DNA of 64,000 bases from Saprospiraceae bacterium (GCA_016714985.1 JADKBS010000019.1:1-64000); one strand, 5' to 3'. Shown: positions 41,298 through 49,954, counted from the stretch's first letter. Notes: generated from the letters alone by a model not told the origin. Numbers and translations are program-made.

Positions 41298-41792
41298 AAG
41301 AATAATCCCATGAACATATCCAAAAACGAAATCTTTTTCAGGAATCTTAGCTAAAATTTGTGCTTTTAAGAAACCTGAGATATTTTTGCACCAGCCTAAA
41401 AATTTTTTGAAAGAAGAAAAGAAGAAGAAGAAAGAATTTTTATCCAATTTTTTTAGCGAATTCTGCATTAGAGTTAGTATCCCATGAACGAAATTTCTGG
41501 GGCCGGCTACTTTTAGTCGGCCCTTTTTTGCTTTAGGCTGGTGCATATCTTTAGTCGGGAAAACTTGCTGGATAAAAGAGTAATACCCCCTCAGTTGTTC
41601 GAGGGGGCTTACTACCAACAAATTATAATCCCATGAACATAATCGAATTGATGTCAACTAGATTTGAAAACTGGGCTTGAAAAACAGCCCGTCCCGATGG
41701 ATTGCCATCGGGACGTCTGGCTATTAACAAATTATAATCCCATGAACATTTTCAAATCTGTTTGCCAGTCCGTTTGACCGGCATTTTTTCAC
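41298..41792 (+). repeat. Array of four micro-ORF boxes (ATAATCCCATGAAC) interleaved with hairpins
   Basis: The same start context, (T)ATAATCCCATGAAC(AT), occurs at ATGs 41310, 41484 (variant TAGTATCCC), 41633 and 41742. The latter two share ACAAATTATAATCCC upstream. Each ATG opens a tiny frame: 14 codons (MNISKNEIFFRNLS), 10 (MNEISGAGYF), 15 (MNIIELMSTRFENWA) and 11 (MNIFKSVCQSV). Hairpins of unrelated sequence separate them: GGGCCGGCT/AGTCGGCCC + T6 at 41500-41526, CCCCCTC/GAGGGGG at 41586-41607, GTCCCGATG/CATCGGGAC at 41691-41714, and TGCCAGTC/GACCGGCA + T6 at 41766-41792. No family known to me has this layout. Confidence 0.65.
41500..41526 (+). terminator. Terminator within the micro-ORF array
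   Basis: GGGCCGGCT and AGTCGGCCC form a 9-bp stem (one G-T pair) followed by six T. The stop codon of the second micro-ORF lies in the loop, so translating ribosomes would melt or mask the hairpin, as in attenuators. Confidence 0.7.
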
Positions 41793-42127
41793 GCTCCACT
41801 TTTTCAATCTTCACTGTTTTTTCCGTCTGCCTCTTTGTTATTCACTAATCACGATACAAATGTGCAGCGGTAATTTCCTAGCAGCAACGACATTTTTAGG
41901 CCTTTGTGAGTGGTATATTTTCGATTAGACCAGTATCTTTATTTTGTAAATAAATGATAATCAGGTTTTTGTGTTGAATTTATTTACCACCATCTCTATG
42001 GCTTTGTGAATAAATTAGTATTCTAAAATAGGTTTTGTGAAGATTTTTTTCAATTTTTTTTTGAAAAAAAACTTGACTTGTGAACTTTGGGAGCTTGAAA
42101 GTTGGGATTCCATAAGGTGAAAAATAA
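41793..42127. other. Gene-less AT-rich interval
   Basis: No convincing frame or RNA. One inverted repeat GTAAATAAAT / ATTTATTTAC with a 22-base spacer lies near 41946-41987, and several GTGAATAAATTAG-like words follow. The interval separates the micro-ORF array from the sigma-factor terminator. Confidence 0.5.
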
Positions 42128-42173
42128 AAAAAGGCTACCAAGATGCGTGCATAACGCCCTTGGTAGCCTTTTT
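42128..42173 (-). terminator. Bidirectional terminator of the sigma factor gene
   Basis: AAAAAGGCTACCAAG and CTTGGTAGCCTTTTT form a 15-bp perfect stem around a 16-base loop. It ends 17 bp beyond the stop of the sigma factor gene. Confidence 0.9.
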
Positions 42174-42189
42174 CGTCTTTCGGTCAGTA

Positions 42190-42723
42190 TCAGGCCCTGA
42201 TTAGCATTTCTTCCACGTAACGGTAGCGTTTCCTTATTTGCTCCTTCAGTTCCCTGCGGGCAAAAAAGATGCGACTCTTGATAGTGCCAAGTGGTAGCCT
42301 GAAGTGGTCGGCGATTTCTTGGTACTTGAAGCCCTGGTAGTGCATAAGGAATGGAGCCTTGATGGACTCGTCCAATTTTTCAATCAGTTCCTTCAGTTCC
42401 TTCATCAATATAGTGGTGTCTCCACCGTTCTCACCGTGCCTGCCTCCCGAATTGAGGTAGTGCAGGTTGTCGGTGCTGTCTAAGATGGTATTTGCCTTGG
42501 ACTTCTTCCGGTAGTTGTTGATGAAGATATTCTTCATGATGGTGAAGGACCAGGCTTTGAAATTGGTGTCGGGCATGAACTTCTCCCTGTTCGACATGGC
42601 ACGAAAGGCTGTCTCTTGGTACAAGTCTTTTGCGTCATCCGTGTTCTGCGTCAAGTTGTAGGCGAAGGCGTTCAGAATCGGGGAAAGCTCGAAAAACCTG
42701 TTGTTGAACTCGTAAGCTGACAT
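42190..42723 (-). CDS. RNA polymerase sigma factor, ECF type
   Basis: 177 residues. Region 2: LSPILNAFAYNLTQNTDDAK, DLYQETAFRAMSNREKF, NFKAWSFTIMKNIFINNYRK. Region 4: LDESIKAPFLMHYQGFKYQE and IADHFRLPLGTIKSRIFFAR (HTH). Both are complete, without an added C-terminal domain. The start is set at 42723 (MSAYEF); the frame extends to 42810 but that part contains the promoter. No anti-sigma gene is adjacent. Similar single ECF factors are common regulators of envelope functions in Bacteroidota. Confidence 0.9.
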   Translation of the reverse strand: MSAYEFNNRFFELSPILNAFAYNLTQNTDDAKDLYQETAFRAMSNREKFMPDTNFKAWSFTIMKNIFINNYRKKSKANTILDSTDNLHYLNSGGRHGENGGDTTILMKELKELIEKLDESIKAPFLMHYQGFKYQEIADHFRLPLGTIKSRIFFARRELKEQIRKRYRYVEEMLIRA

Positions 42724-42763
42724 GGATTGAATATTTATGAGTTGATTGATTTTTTTGTCGGTA

Positions 42764-42795
42764 CAAAGATAGAATGAAGGTTCAACAAAACAAAA
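42764..42795 (-). promoter_or_regulatory. Promoter of the sigma factor gene
   Basis: On the minus strand TTTTG (42795-42791) and TATCTTTG (42771-42764) are 19 bp apart and lie 40 bp before the ATG at 42723. Confidence 0.7.
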
Positions 42796-42929
42796 TTTAA
42801 ACTTCAACAATAATGAATTTTAATCTAATTTTTATTTGATTATTAAAAAAATAGTTTATAAAAAATTGATAAACAAGTTATTAGTGTAAATGACTTTTTG
42901 AATTAATTTTCACAAAATCTTGAAAGATA

Positions 42930-43016
42930 AGAAAGAAGACCTTCGATTTGGGAAAAACGCAACCGCTTGGGTGCGGTTCGTCAAAGGCTTGTGCAGGTTT
43001 TCCCAGCTTCTTTTTG
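42930..43016 (-). ncRNA. Candidate structured RNA or terminator complex
   Basis: Nested pairing in a gene-less 550-bp interval: an outer GAAAGAAG/CTTCTTTTT pair, TGGGAAAA (42949-42956) with TTTTCCCA (42998-43005), and an inner AACCGC/GCGGTT hairpin around TTGGGT. Read on the minus strand, the inner hairpin is followed by GCGTTTTT, as in an intrinsic terminator. A 68-codon antisense frame covers the same stretch, but I do not believe it is coding. Confidence 0.35.
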
Positions 43017-43278
43017 CCGTAGGTGGGCTTATACTTTTTGGGGCAGCACAAAAAAGCCTTACACTGGTGGGGTGAGCTTATCCACAATCGTATTTTAAGG
43101 GTGGTTTAAACCTTCTGCCATTCTCGGAATCTAAATTTTGGGAGATGCAGGCTAAAGAAACCGAATTGTCTTACTTTTGTCTTTGCTTGGAATCGTTTGA
43201 TAACCGAATTGCGTGTTTGGGGGAAGCATTGCACACTTCGAGCAAGGCTCTGAGCCACAATTCTAAAATCTTTTCAAC

Positions 43279-43509
43279 ATGACTAATATTTTTCTGTTCC
43301 TCGGTAATTTGAACATGACGGAACTGCTTATCATTCTCGGTGTGGTGCTGCTTTTGTTCGGTGGTAAGAAAATACCTGAACTGATGCGTGGCGTCGGTAA
43401 GGGCATCCGCGAGTTCAACAATGCACGCAACTCGGTGGAAGAAGAACTTAAGGAAGGAATGAAGGAGTATGACAAGCGCAAGTTGGAGGAAAAGCGGGCT
43501 GCCGAGTAA
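43279..43509 (+). CDS. tatA: Sec-independent translocase subunit TatA
   Basis: 76 residues: one N-terminal TM helix (ELLIILGVVLLLFGGKKIPE), the FGGKK-P-E hinge, an amphipathic helix (LMRGVGKGIREFNNARN) and a charged tail (KEYDKRKLEEKRAAE). This is the classical TatA/E form. It forms the pore for folded twin-arginine substrates such as the oxidoreductase at the left of this window. tatC is not nearby. Start could also be the Met at 43315 (MTELL); the first ATG gives a slightly longer, still plausible N-terminus. Confidence 0.9.
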   Translation: MTNIFLFLGNLNMTELLIILGVVLLLFGGKKIPELMRGVGKGIREFNNARNSVEEELKEGMKEYDKRKLEEKRAAE

Positions 43510-43690
43510 AAGTTCGACAGTTGGCAGTTGGCAGTCAGTTCGACAGTCGGTCAGTCAGTGCCAAAGTAAACGGCAAAGGGCTGCAAGACTTTAGATTGCC
43601 AACTGCCGAACTGCCCAATATTATGGAATTGACAGTTAAGCGCAATTACCTACGCCCCAACTGCCCCCTGCCAACTGTCGAACTGCCACC
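43510..43690. repeat. Composite hairpin, ACAGTTGGCAGT words
   Basis: AGTTCGACAGTTGGCAG (43511-43527) is an exact inverted copy of 43668-43684. Between them are partial repeats (CAGTTGGCAGTCAG, CAACTGCCGAACTGCC). It fills the whole gap between two convergent genes. Confidence 0.8.
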
Positions 43691-43692
43691 TT

Positions 43693-44409
43693 CTATTTCT
43701 TATCTTGCCTTGCGAACACCTTCTTCAACAATTCTGAAGTACGTGCCGCAATATTGGTGCGAATGTTCAATTCTTCTGCCTCCACCATGCTGAACAAACC
43801 GTTCAGCGCCTGCCTTGTCACATAGTCATCCAAATCAGGGTTGGCTTTTTCCACAAAAGGTACCTTGTTATAGGCGTTCACCGCATCCGCCCAGTACTTG
43901 CGGGCATCAAACTTGTCCAGCGATTGCACGATGACTGGGTTGAACTCCTTGTAGAGTGCATCGGAGGTAGTGCGGTTCAGGAATTGGGTGGCCGCATTCT
44001 GCTCGCCTAACAGGATGTTCTTCGCATCAGAAAAGGTCATTTGCCGTATGGCGGAAACAAAAATCGGCTTGGCCTTTTTTGCGGCATCCTCGGCACCCCG
44101 GTTGATTTTCTCCAGGATTTTTTCCTCCACATTGGTGAAACCGGGCACATTGCGCAGCTTATTGGCCACTTTTTGGGCTTCGGGCGGCAGCAGAATTTTG
44201 TAGGCGCTCTTGTAAAAGCCGTCTTTTTTCGACAAGGTATCCGACCCTTTGCCGATGCCGATTTCAAGCGCTTCCTTCAAGCCGCCAGAAATCTCGGACG
44301 AGCTAAGTTCGGTGGCGCTGTTCAGGGTATACAAGGTGCGCTGGAGCGCAGCAGGGTCGCATGAAACGAGCGAAAAGCAAAGTATTACAAGCAAAAGGTT
44401 CTTAATCAT
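43693..44409 (-). CDS. DUF4197 domain-containing lipoprotein
   Basis: 238 residues with lipobox FSLVSC (Cys17). The mature part is DUF4197: SGGLKEALEIGIGKGSDTLS, KDGFYKSAYKILLPPEAQKV, DAAKKAKPIFVSAIRQMTF, NAATQFLNRTTSDALYKEF and the end RQALNGLFSMVEAEELNIR. A mostly alpha-helical periplasmic protein of unknown function found across Bacteroidota and Proteobacteria. The Met at 44409 is preferred to the frame start at 44433 because it opens the signal peptide. Confidence 0.9.
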   Translation of the reverse strand: MIKNLLLVILCFSLVSCDPAALQRTLYTLNSATELSSSEISGGLKEALEIGIGKGSDTLSKKDGFYKSAYKILLPPEAQKVANKLRNVPGFTNVEEKILEKINRGAEDAAKKAKPIFVSAIRQMTFSDAKNILLGEQNAATQFLNRTTSDALYKEFNPVIVQSLDKFDARKYWADAVNAYNKVPFVEKANPDLDDYVTRQALNGLFSMVEAEELNIRTNIAARTSELLKKVFARQDKK

Positions 44410-44432
44410 CTTTTTTGATTTAATGATAAACA

Positions 44433-44614
44433 ATGGTTCGTGAAGGTTTCAGGTTTCAGAGCCTGTCCCGATTTTTCGGGATTTCACGGAGGGTTCGTGC
44501 TCAATTGGAAATGACTAGCATTTTTGGAATGGGCGCTATCTCAAATCAACATGGGCAAAATTGATTTTAGCAGGTACTTCCCTGAAACCAGAAACCAGAA
44601 ACCTCATGAACCAT
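44433..44614. repeat. Composite hairpin, GGTTTC words
   Basis: The left arm (ATGGTTCGTGAAGGTTTC plus AGGTTTCAG) and the right arm (CTGAAACCAGAAACCAG, AAACCTCATGAACCAT) are imperfect inverted copies. The right arm has one more repeat word. A smaller TCCCGA/TCGGGA hairpin lies between. Located between folB and the DUF4197 gene. Confidence 0.7.
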
Positions 44615-44675
44615 CCATAAAATTTGTTGGCCTAATAGAAACGAAGTCCACGCTATTAAGTCACTTATGGAATTG

Positions 44676-45194
44676 TTATTTCTTTAGGTAAAAATCCAAG
44701 CAGTCCTTGCAAAGGCATCGGTCGCCATAGTGCCCCTTGAGCTGTTCCAATGTTTTTTGAAAAAGCTGCGTTTCCATGCACCAGCAGGTGCTGTCTCCGT
44801 AGCAAAGCAGTGGTTTTTCGCAACGCCCACAACGTTTGTTGAACTCGCCATCTACCTCGACGTAAGCGGCTGCGACACTTCCGCCCAAGGGTGGGTTCAG
44901 CTTTTTCACCCGCACTTTCAGCTCCTTTACGAACTTGAACTGGTGCTTGATGCCAAGGGCAATCCTGTTGGCCACCGTCTCCAGCAGCTTCGACTTCGTC
45001 CGCATGACAGCATCGCAAATCAGGTAAATGGTCTCGTAGTTGAGGGTTTGGTAGAGGTCGTCGTCAATAGCCGCCTTCGTGAAGACGGTCTCCACGTAAA
45101 CATCAACGATATAATCGTTCCCGATGATTTGCTCTTCTTCATAAAAACCATGGTATGCGTGAAAGCGCATGCCTTCCAGTGCTATCAAGGCCAT
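44676..45194 (-). CDS. folB: Dihydroneopterin aldolase with Cys-rich C-terminal tail
   Basis: 172 residues. Residues 1-118 are FolB: MALIALEGMRFHAYHGFYEE, NDYIVDVYVETVFTKAAIDD, TLNYETIYLICDAVM, KSKLLETVANRIAL, VRVKKLNPPLGGSVAAAYVE; the Glu and Lys of the active site are in place. It cleaves dihydroneopterin in folate synthesis. The last ~55 residues are an extra cysteine-rich region (KRCGRCEKPLLC, STCWC, CLCKDC) of the CWC type that may bind metal. Start at 45194, the canonical FolB N-terminus, rather than the frame start at 45353. Confidence 0.9.
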   Translation of the reverse strand: MALIALEGMRFHAYHGFYEEEQIIGNDYIVDVYVETVFTKAAIDDDLYQTLNYETIYLICDAVMRTKSKLLETVANRIALGIKHQFKFVKELKVRVKKLNPPLGGSVAAAYVEVDGEFNKRCGRCEKPLLCYGDSTCWCMETQLFQKTLEQLKGHYGDRCLCKDCLDFYLKK

Positions 45195-45306
45195 TTTAAA
45201 ATTGTTTTTTGTTGAACGCCGTAAAATGTGTGTAAAATTAGGAAAACTTTGCATCCTGACCCCGGTTACAACGTTTCGTTTGCTGGCAAGTGTTGGCCCA
45301 TTTGCG

Positions 45307-45314
45307 TATTTTTG
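45307..45314 (+). promoter_or_regulatory. Promoter -7 box of the acyl-CoA dehydrogenase gene
   Basis: TATTTTTG fits TAnnTTTG, about 95 bp before the ATG at 45409. A TTTG at 45279-45282 is a possible -33 box (spacing 24, slightly long). Confidence 0.55.
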
Positions 45315-45408
45315 CGGCGCAAAAAATACCCTAACCGCACCAGAAGGTGGCAAATGGAAGGATAACCTATCAGCTTTTCACCTTTGGCGCCTTTATACAT
45401 TAATTTAT

Positions 45409-46623
45409 ATGCACAGCAACGGAACAGCAACGATCGCCAAAAAGGCGAAGGAAGACCGCTACCAATACCATGACTATTATGGCGTGGACGAACTGCTCAG
45501 TGAAGAGCACCTGCTTGCCCGTGAGGCAGTGCGTGCTTGGGTCAAGGCGGAGGTTTCCCCCATCATTGAGGAGTATGCCGACAAGGCGGAGTGCCCCAAG
45601 CACCTTTTCAAGGGCTTGGCCGAAATAGGTGCCTTTGGCCCAAGCCTACCCGCCGAATACGGTTGCGGTGGCATGGACGAGATTGCCTACGGCATCATCA
45701 TGCAAGAGCTGGAGCGTGGCGACTCGGGCGTTCGCTCCATGGCCAGCGTACAAGGCTCTTTGGTCATGTACCCAATCTACAAATACGGCTCGGAGGAGCA
45801 GCGCCGCCATTACCTGCCCAAGTTGGCCAGCGGCGAGTACATCGGTTGCTTTGGCTTGACAGAACCCGACCACGGCTCCAACCCCGCAGGCATGATTACG
45901 AACATCAAGGACGATGGGGACGCCTACATCCTCAACGGTGCCAAGATGTGGATCACCAATAGCCCCGTGGCGGATATTGCCGTTGTTTGGGCGAGGGACG
46001 AACAGGGCGTTATCAGGGGCTTGATTGTTGAAAAAGACATGAAAGGCTTCTCCGCTCCTGAAATTCATGGGAAATGGTCGCTTCGTGCCTCTATCACGGG
46101 CGAGCTGATTTTCGAGGATGTGCGTGTGCCGAAAAAGAACGTGCTGCCAAACGTACAGGGGATGAAGGGGCCGTTGGGCTGCCTTTCCAAAGCCCGCTAC
46201 GGCATTGCTTGGGGCGTGATCGGTGCTGCACTCGACTGTTACGACACCGCATTGCGCTACTCGCAAGAGCGCATTCAGTTCGACCGCCCCATAGGCGGGT
46301 TCCAACTGACGCAGAAAAAACTGGCCGAGATGATAACCGAAATCACCAAGGCGCAATTAATGGCATGGCGCTTGGGCACTTTGGCCATTGCGGGCAATGC
46401 TACGCCAGCGCAAATCTCGATGGCCAAGCGCAACAACGTACACATGGCCTTGACCATAGCCAGGGAAGCCCGTCAAATTTTGGGCGGCATGGGCATTACG
46501 AACGAGTACCCCATCATGCGCCACATGATGAACCTTGAAACAGTATTGACCTATGAGGGCACCCACGACATTCACCTGCTCATCATAAGCATGGATGTCA
46601 CGGGATTGAATGCCTTTAAGTAA
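45409..46623 (+). CDS. gcdH: Glutaryl-CoA dehydrogenase-type acyl-CoA dehydrogenase
   Basis: 404 residues. FAD-binding acyl-CoA dehydrogenase with the GCDH pattern: HLFKGLAEIGAFGPSLPAEY, GCFGLTEPDHGSNPAGM, NGAKMWITNSPVADIAVVWA, KWSLRASITGELIFEDVRVP, ERIQFDRPIGGFQLTQKKLA and the catalytic base Glu383 in TYEGTHDIHL. It should oxidise and decarboxylate glutaryl-CoA to crotonyl-CoA in lysine/tryptophan breakdown; a generic acyl-CoA dehydrogenase cannot be excluded. The frame is open upstream to 45169; the start at 45409 fits homologues and the promoter position. Confidence 0.9.
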   Translation: MHSNGTATIAKKAKEDRYQYHDYYGVDELLSEEHLLAREAVRAWVKAEVSPIIEEYADKAECPKHLFKGLAEIGAFGPSLPAEYGCGGMDEIAYGIIMQELERGDSGVRSMASVQGSLVMYPIYKYGSEEQRRHYLPKLASGEYIGCFGLTEPDHGSNPAGMITNIKDDGDAYILNGAKMWITNSPVADIAVVWARDEQGVIRGLIVEKDMKGFSAPEIHGKWSLRASITGELIFEDVRVPKKNVLPNVQGMKGPLGCLSKARYGIAWGVIGAALDCYDTALRYSQERIQFDRPIGGFQLTQKKLAEMITEITKAQLMAWRLGTLAIAGNATPAQISMAKRNNVHMALTIAREARQILGGMGITNEYPIMRHMMNLETVLTYEGTHDIHLLIISMDVTGLNAFK

Positions 46624-46832
46624 CAAGGATAGCATGCTGCAATGTCGGGAAGGGTACCGCTCCTTCCTGACTTTGCAATGAACTGAACAATTTTCCGAGG
46701 TTAGACCTTTTGTTAAGCAGCTATTCCATGAAAAAACTGTTTTTAAAGCAATCCTAACAGTTGCCACAAACTAATACACCTTTTGGTGCGTTTGGAACCT
46801 CTGAATTTTGAATTGAACAAATTAAGCGAACT

Positions 46833-47990
46833 ATGAAACGTTCGATATTTTTGATTTTTTTCTCGTCTTTTCTTCTCGTATCCAGCCTGTTTGGCCAAGA
46901 CGAGCCGATTCGGCTGTCCAACCCTTCCTTTGAAGGATCTTCTGCCGCCGGTGGCGACCAAGGATTTAGATTGCCAGAAGGTTGGTATGACTGCGGTTTC
47001 CCTGGAGAATCGCCTCCCGATGTGCACCCAAAGGATGGTACTGGTGCATTTCAAGTGACCAAGGAAGCTTTTCATGGCAAAACCTATATGGGGCTTGTCG
47101 TTCGTGACAACGATACTTGGGAAATGGTCTCCCAAAGATTGAGCACACCGCTACAGCCGGGCAAATGCTATGAATTCAGTGCGTCTTTGGCTCGTTCTGA
47201 AATGTATATGAGTGCCAGCCGGGTTACTAACCAGCCAATGAACTACGCAACCCCCGTAAAACTCAGGATATGGGGTGGCTCTGGCTATTGCAGCCGGACC
47301 GAGTTATTGGCGGAAAGCTCCCTCATTGTCAATACCCGTTGGTTGGCCTACAATTTCAGGTTCGAGCCAAAGCAGAACATTACCTATATCGTCTTCGAGG
47401 CTTTCTATAAAACGCCAACGCCGTTTCCTTACAATGGCAACTTGCTGTTGGACAATGCTTCCGACATTTTCCCTGTGCCCTGTACGATTGACAAGCCTAT
47501 AGCTGAAAACACACCAAAGAAAGATCCCCCCAAGCCAACAACGGCGCCTGTCAAAACCCCAAAAGTGGATACCCCTGCAGTGAAAAAGACCAACCCGTCT
47601 ATTCTGCCTGAACTTGAAGACCCATCCAAACTGACCAAGGGGCAGACCATTCGGATGGATAAGCTTTACTTCCCCGCGGACAGTGCCACCATCAACATCA
47701 AGTCCATTCCCACACTTAAAGAGGTGTATAATTTCTTGGCAAACAACCCAAATGTGATTGTGGAAATTGGAGGGCATACGAACGGCACCCCTTCGCACGA
47801 GTATTGTGACAGGCTTTCAACCGAACGGGCCAAGGCTATTGTGGATTACCTTTCCAACAAGGGGATTGCCCGGAAACGCCTACAATACAAGGGTTATGGG
47901 AAGCGGAACCCAATTGATACCAATAACACGGACGTAGGTAGGAAGCGAAACCAACGTGTAGAAATAAAGATACTCAGTACAACTGGTTAA
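46833..47990 (+). CDS. OmpA family protein
   Basis: 385 residues. Signal peptide (SSFLLVSSLFGQ), then a carbohydrate-binding-like beta domain (IRLSNPSFEGSSA ... GWYDCGFPGE; YEFSASLARSEMYMSAS). A Lys/Pro-rich linker (KDPPKPTTAPVKTPK) follows, then an OmpA C-terminal peptidoglycan-binding domain (RMDKLYFPADSATINIKSIP, IVEIGGHTNGTPSHEYCDRL, LSTERAKAIVDYLSNKGI, GYGKRNPIDTN, RKRNQRVEIKI). It anchors the outer membrane or a secreted module to peptidoglycan. It ends at a bidirectional terminator. Confidence 0.9.
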   Translation: MKRSIFLIFFSSFLLVSSLFGQDEPIRLSNPSFEGSSAAGGDQGFRLPEGWYDCGFPGESPPDVHPKDGTGAFQVTKEAFHGKTYMGLVVRDNDTWEMVSQRLSTPLQPGKCYEFSASLARSEMYMSASRVTNQPMNYATPVKLRIWGGSGYCSRTELLAESSLIVNTRWLAYNFRFEPKQNITYIVFEAFYKTPTPFPYNGNLLLDNASDIFPVPCTIDKPIAENTPKKDPPKPTTAPVKTPKVDTPAVKKTNPSILPELEDPSKLTKGQTIRMDKLYFPADSATINIKSIPTLKEVYNFLANNPNVIVEIGGHTNGTPSHEYCDRLSTERAKAIVDYLSNKGIARKRLQYKGYGKRNPIDTNNTDVGRKRNQRVEIKILSTTG

Positions 47991-48030
47991 AGAAAAAGGG
48001 ACTCGACAACACCGAGTCCCTTTTTCTTTT
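47991..48030. terminator. Bidirectional terminator
   Basis: AAAAAGGGACTCG / CGAGTCCCTTTTT perfect stem with loop ACAACAC, between the convergent OmpA-family and aminopeptidase genes. The last bases overlap the aminopeptidase stop region. Confidence 0.9.
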
Positions 48031-49810
48031 AGAGCTTTCCGCATTTCTGGCGAAGCCAAGCCTTCTCTTCTTCCGCTAAATAAGGCGAAATCTTTTCATA
48101 GCATTCGTCATGGTAATCGTTAACCCATTGGCATTCTGCTTCGGTGAGCATTCCTTTATTGACCAAAACTAGGTCAATCGGGAATAGCGTCAGTGTTTCA
48201 AAACGGTAAAACTGGCCGAATTCCGTTTCCTTGTCCTCAACACAAAGGATGAGGTTTTCGGTACGAATGCCGTATTTCCCTACCTTGTAGATACCTGGTT
48301 CGTTCGAGGTCAACATGCCCGGTTCCATTGACTTGACTGCCCGTGGCGAACTTGCGAGCGGGGAAAAGCCCTGTGGCCCCTCATGCACATTGAGGAAAAA
48401 GCCGACACCGTGCCCGACGCCGTGCCCGAAATTGATATGGCCTTGCCAAATTGGGGAACGGGCAAGCGTGTCGAGTTGTATCCCATTGGTTCCCTTTGGG
48501 AAATAAGCCATTGTCAACGCAATTACCCCTTTCAGCACGAGTGTGAAGTCGGTCATCTGCTCAGTGGTCGGCTCGGAGAGGGCAATGGTACGGGTGATGT
48601 CCGTCGTGCCATCGAGGTACTGGCCGCCTGAGTCTAGCAGTAGCATGCCATGCGGCTCGATATGGGCGCAAGTGCCGTGCTCGGGGCGATAGTGAACGAT
48701 AGCTCCGTTGCTATTGTACCCAACGATGGCATCGAAACTGTCGCCAAAATAGTTGGGCAGTTCGCTGCGGAAAGTGCGCAGTTGCTCCGCAACTTCGGCT
48801 TCTGGCACTGGGCGCTTTCTAATTTCAGCCTCGAGCCAGCGAAAAATGCGCACTAGTGCACTGGCATCCCTAGCCATCGTTTCCTTTAAGTGAGCAATTT
48901 CCGTAACGTTCTTGATAGCTTTAAGTTCTGCCACTATATTGTCACCCTCCTTGATGCAGCTTGGCTTCAAGGCACTGTGATGTTGATTGTTGATGGAGTT
49001 TTGGTCAATCTGGACGGATATACCTTCGGGAATGCCTTTCAAAAAATCGTCAATTCCTGCGTACGGTTTCACTAGAATGCCATCCTCATTTAAGGCTTGT
49101 TTAATATCCTCCGGCAATTTGGCATTTTCAATAAAAAGCCAAGCTGCATCTTTTCCGACCATTGCGAAGGCATAAAAAGTTGGGTTGCATTCCACATCGC
49201 TCCCTCTTAGGTTGAAAAGCCATGCAACATCGTCCAAGGTAGATACGAAGTAAAAATCAGTGCTTCCCATCTTTTGCCGAACCTTAGCCAGCTTATCTTG
49301 GCGGGTTGCACCTGCAAGGTTCACAGCATGTTCAAAAATAGGGGTTTGAGGTAGGGCTGGGCGGCCTAACCATATTGCCTGTATCAAATCCAAATTGGAT
49401 ACAAGTTCAATTTTCTTAGCCTTGAATTGCTTGGCCATTCGCCGAACTTGGGCCGTAGAGAACAGCCTGCCATCAAACCCGACCTTGCTTCCCACAGGCA
49501 AATTAGTGTTCAACCAATCCACAAACTCTGGCACATCAGGCATACCAGCCTTGAAAAGCGTGAATCCGCTGTCCTTCAATTGTGCTTCCGCTTGGATATA
49601 ATAGCGGCTGTCCGTCCAAAGTCCTGTTGTTTCGGCAGTGACGACCACCGTGGCAGCGGACCCCGTGAATCCAGAAATCCAAGTCCTGGATTTCCAGTGA
49701 TCAGCAACGTACTCGCTTTGGTGAGGATCGGCGGATGGGATGATGTAGGCAGCCAATCCATGCTCGCTCATGGCAGCACGCAGTCTTTTCAGTTTTTCAT
49801 TTGTTGTCAT
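48029..49810 (-). CDS. Xaa-Pro aminopeptidase (M24B family)
   Basis: 593 residues, the long form with two creatinase-type N-terminal domains and a C-terminal pita-bread catalytic domain. Start MTTNEKLKRLRAAMSEHGLA; metal ligands in LLLDSGGQYLDGTTDITRT (two Asp), NFGHGVGHGVGFFLNVHE (His), MLTSNEPGIYKVGKYG (Glu) and IRTENLILC (Glu). It removes the N-terminal residue before proline with two divalent metals. The frame extends to 49972, but Met at 49810 matches the family start. It faces the rho gene with a 200-bp gap. Confidence 0.9.
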   Translation of the reverse strand: MTTNEKLKRLRAAMSEHGLAAYIIPSADPHQSEYVADHWKSRTWISGFTGSAATVVVTAETTGLWTDSRYYIQAEAQLKDSGFTLFKAGMPDVPEFVDWLNTNLPVGSKVGFDGRLFSTAQVRRMAKQFKAKKIELVSNLDLIQAIWLGRPALPQTPIFEHAVNLAGATRQDKLAKVRQKMGSTDFYFVSTLDDVAWLFNLRGSDVECNPTFYAFAMVGKDAAWLFIENAKLPEDIKQALNEDGILVKPYAGIDDFLKGIPEGISVQIDQNSINNQHHSALKPSCIKEGDNIVAELKAIKNVTEIAHLKETMARDASALVRIFRWLEAEIRKRPVPEAEVAEQLRTFRSELPNYFGDSFDAIVGYNSNGAIVHYRPEHGTCAHIEPHGMLLLDSGGQYLDGTTDITRTIALSEPTTEQMTDFTLVLKGVIALTMAYFPKGTNGIQLDTLARSPIWQGHINFGHGVGHGVGFFLNVHEGPQGFSPLASSPRAVKSMEPGMLTSNEPGIYKVGKYGIRTENLILCVEDKETEFGQFYRFETLTLFPIDLVLVNKGMLTEAECQWVNDYHDECYEKISPYLAEEEKAWLRQKCGKL

Positions 49811-49916
49811 TCGATGAGAATTGGAATGCTTTGAGAATTTTTGTCCACAAAAATTGCCAGTGGTCAAAAAATGTAGTTGCGCAAAAGTCGCTTTGGGGAA
49901 TGAACCAACCAAAGAA

Positions 49917-49954
49917 AAGAGCGGTTTTCGGCACATTGTCCAAAAACCGCTCTT
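49917..49954 (-). terminator. Terminator of rho
   Basis: AAGAGCGGTTTT / AAAACCGCTCTT stem with a 13-base loop, located 70 bp beyond the rho stop on the minus strand. A TTCTTT tail follows on that strand. Confidence 0.75.

Noticed and set aside
41265..41792. CRISPR-like or integron-like array
   Set aside because: The repeated box is only ~15-24 bp, spacing varies (174, 149, 109 bp), one copy is degenerate, and no cas or integrase gene is near.
42881..43087. 68-codon minus-strand frame upstream of the sigma factor gene
   Set aside because: It runs through a nested hairpin region and ends in an AT-rich stretch. No family features; more likely non-coding structure.
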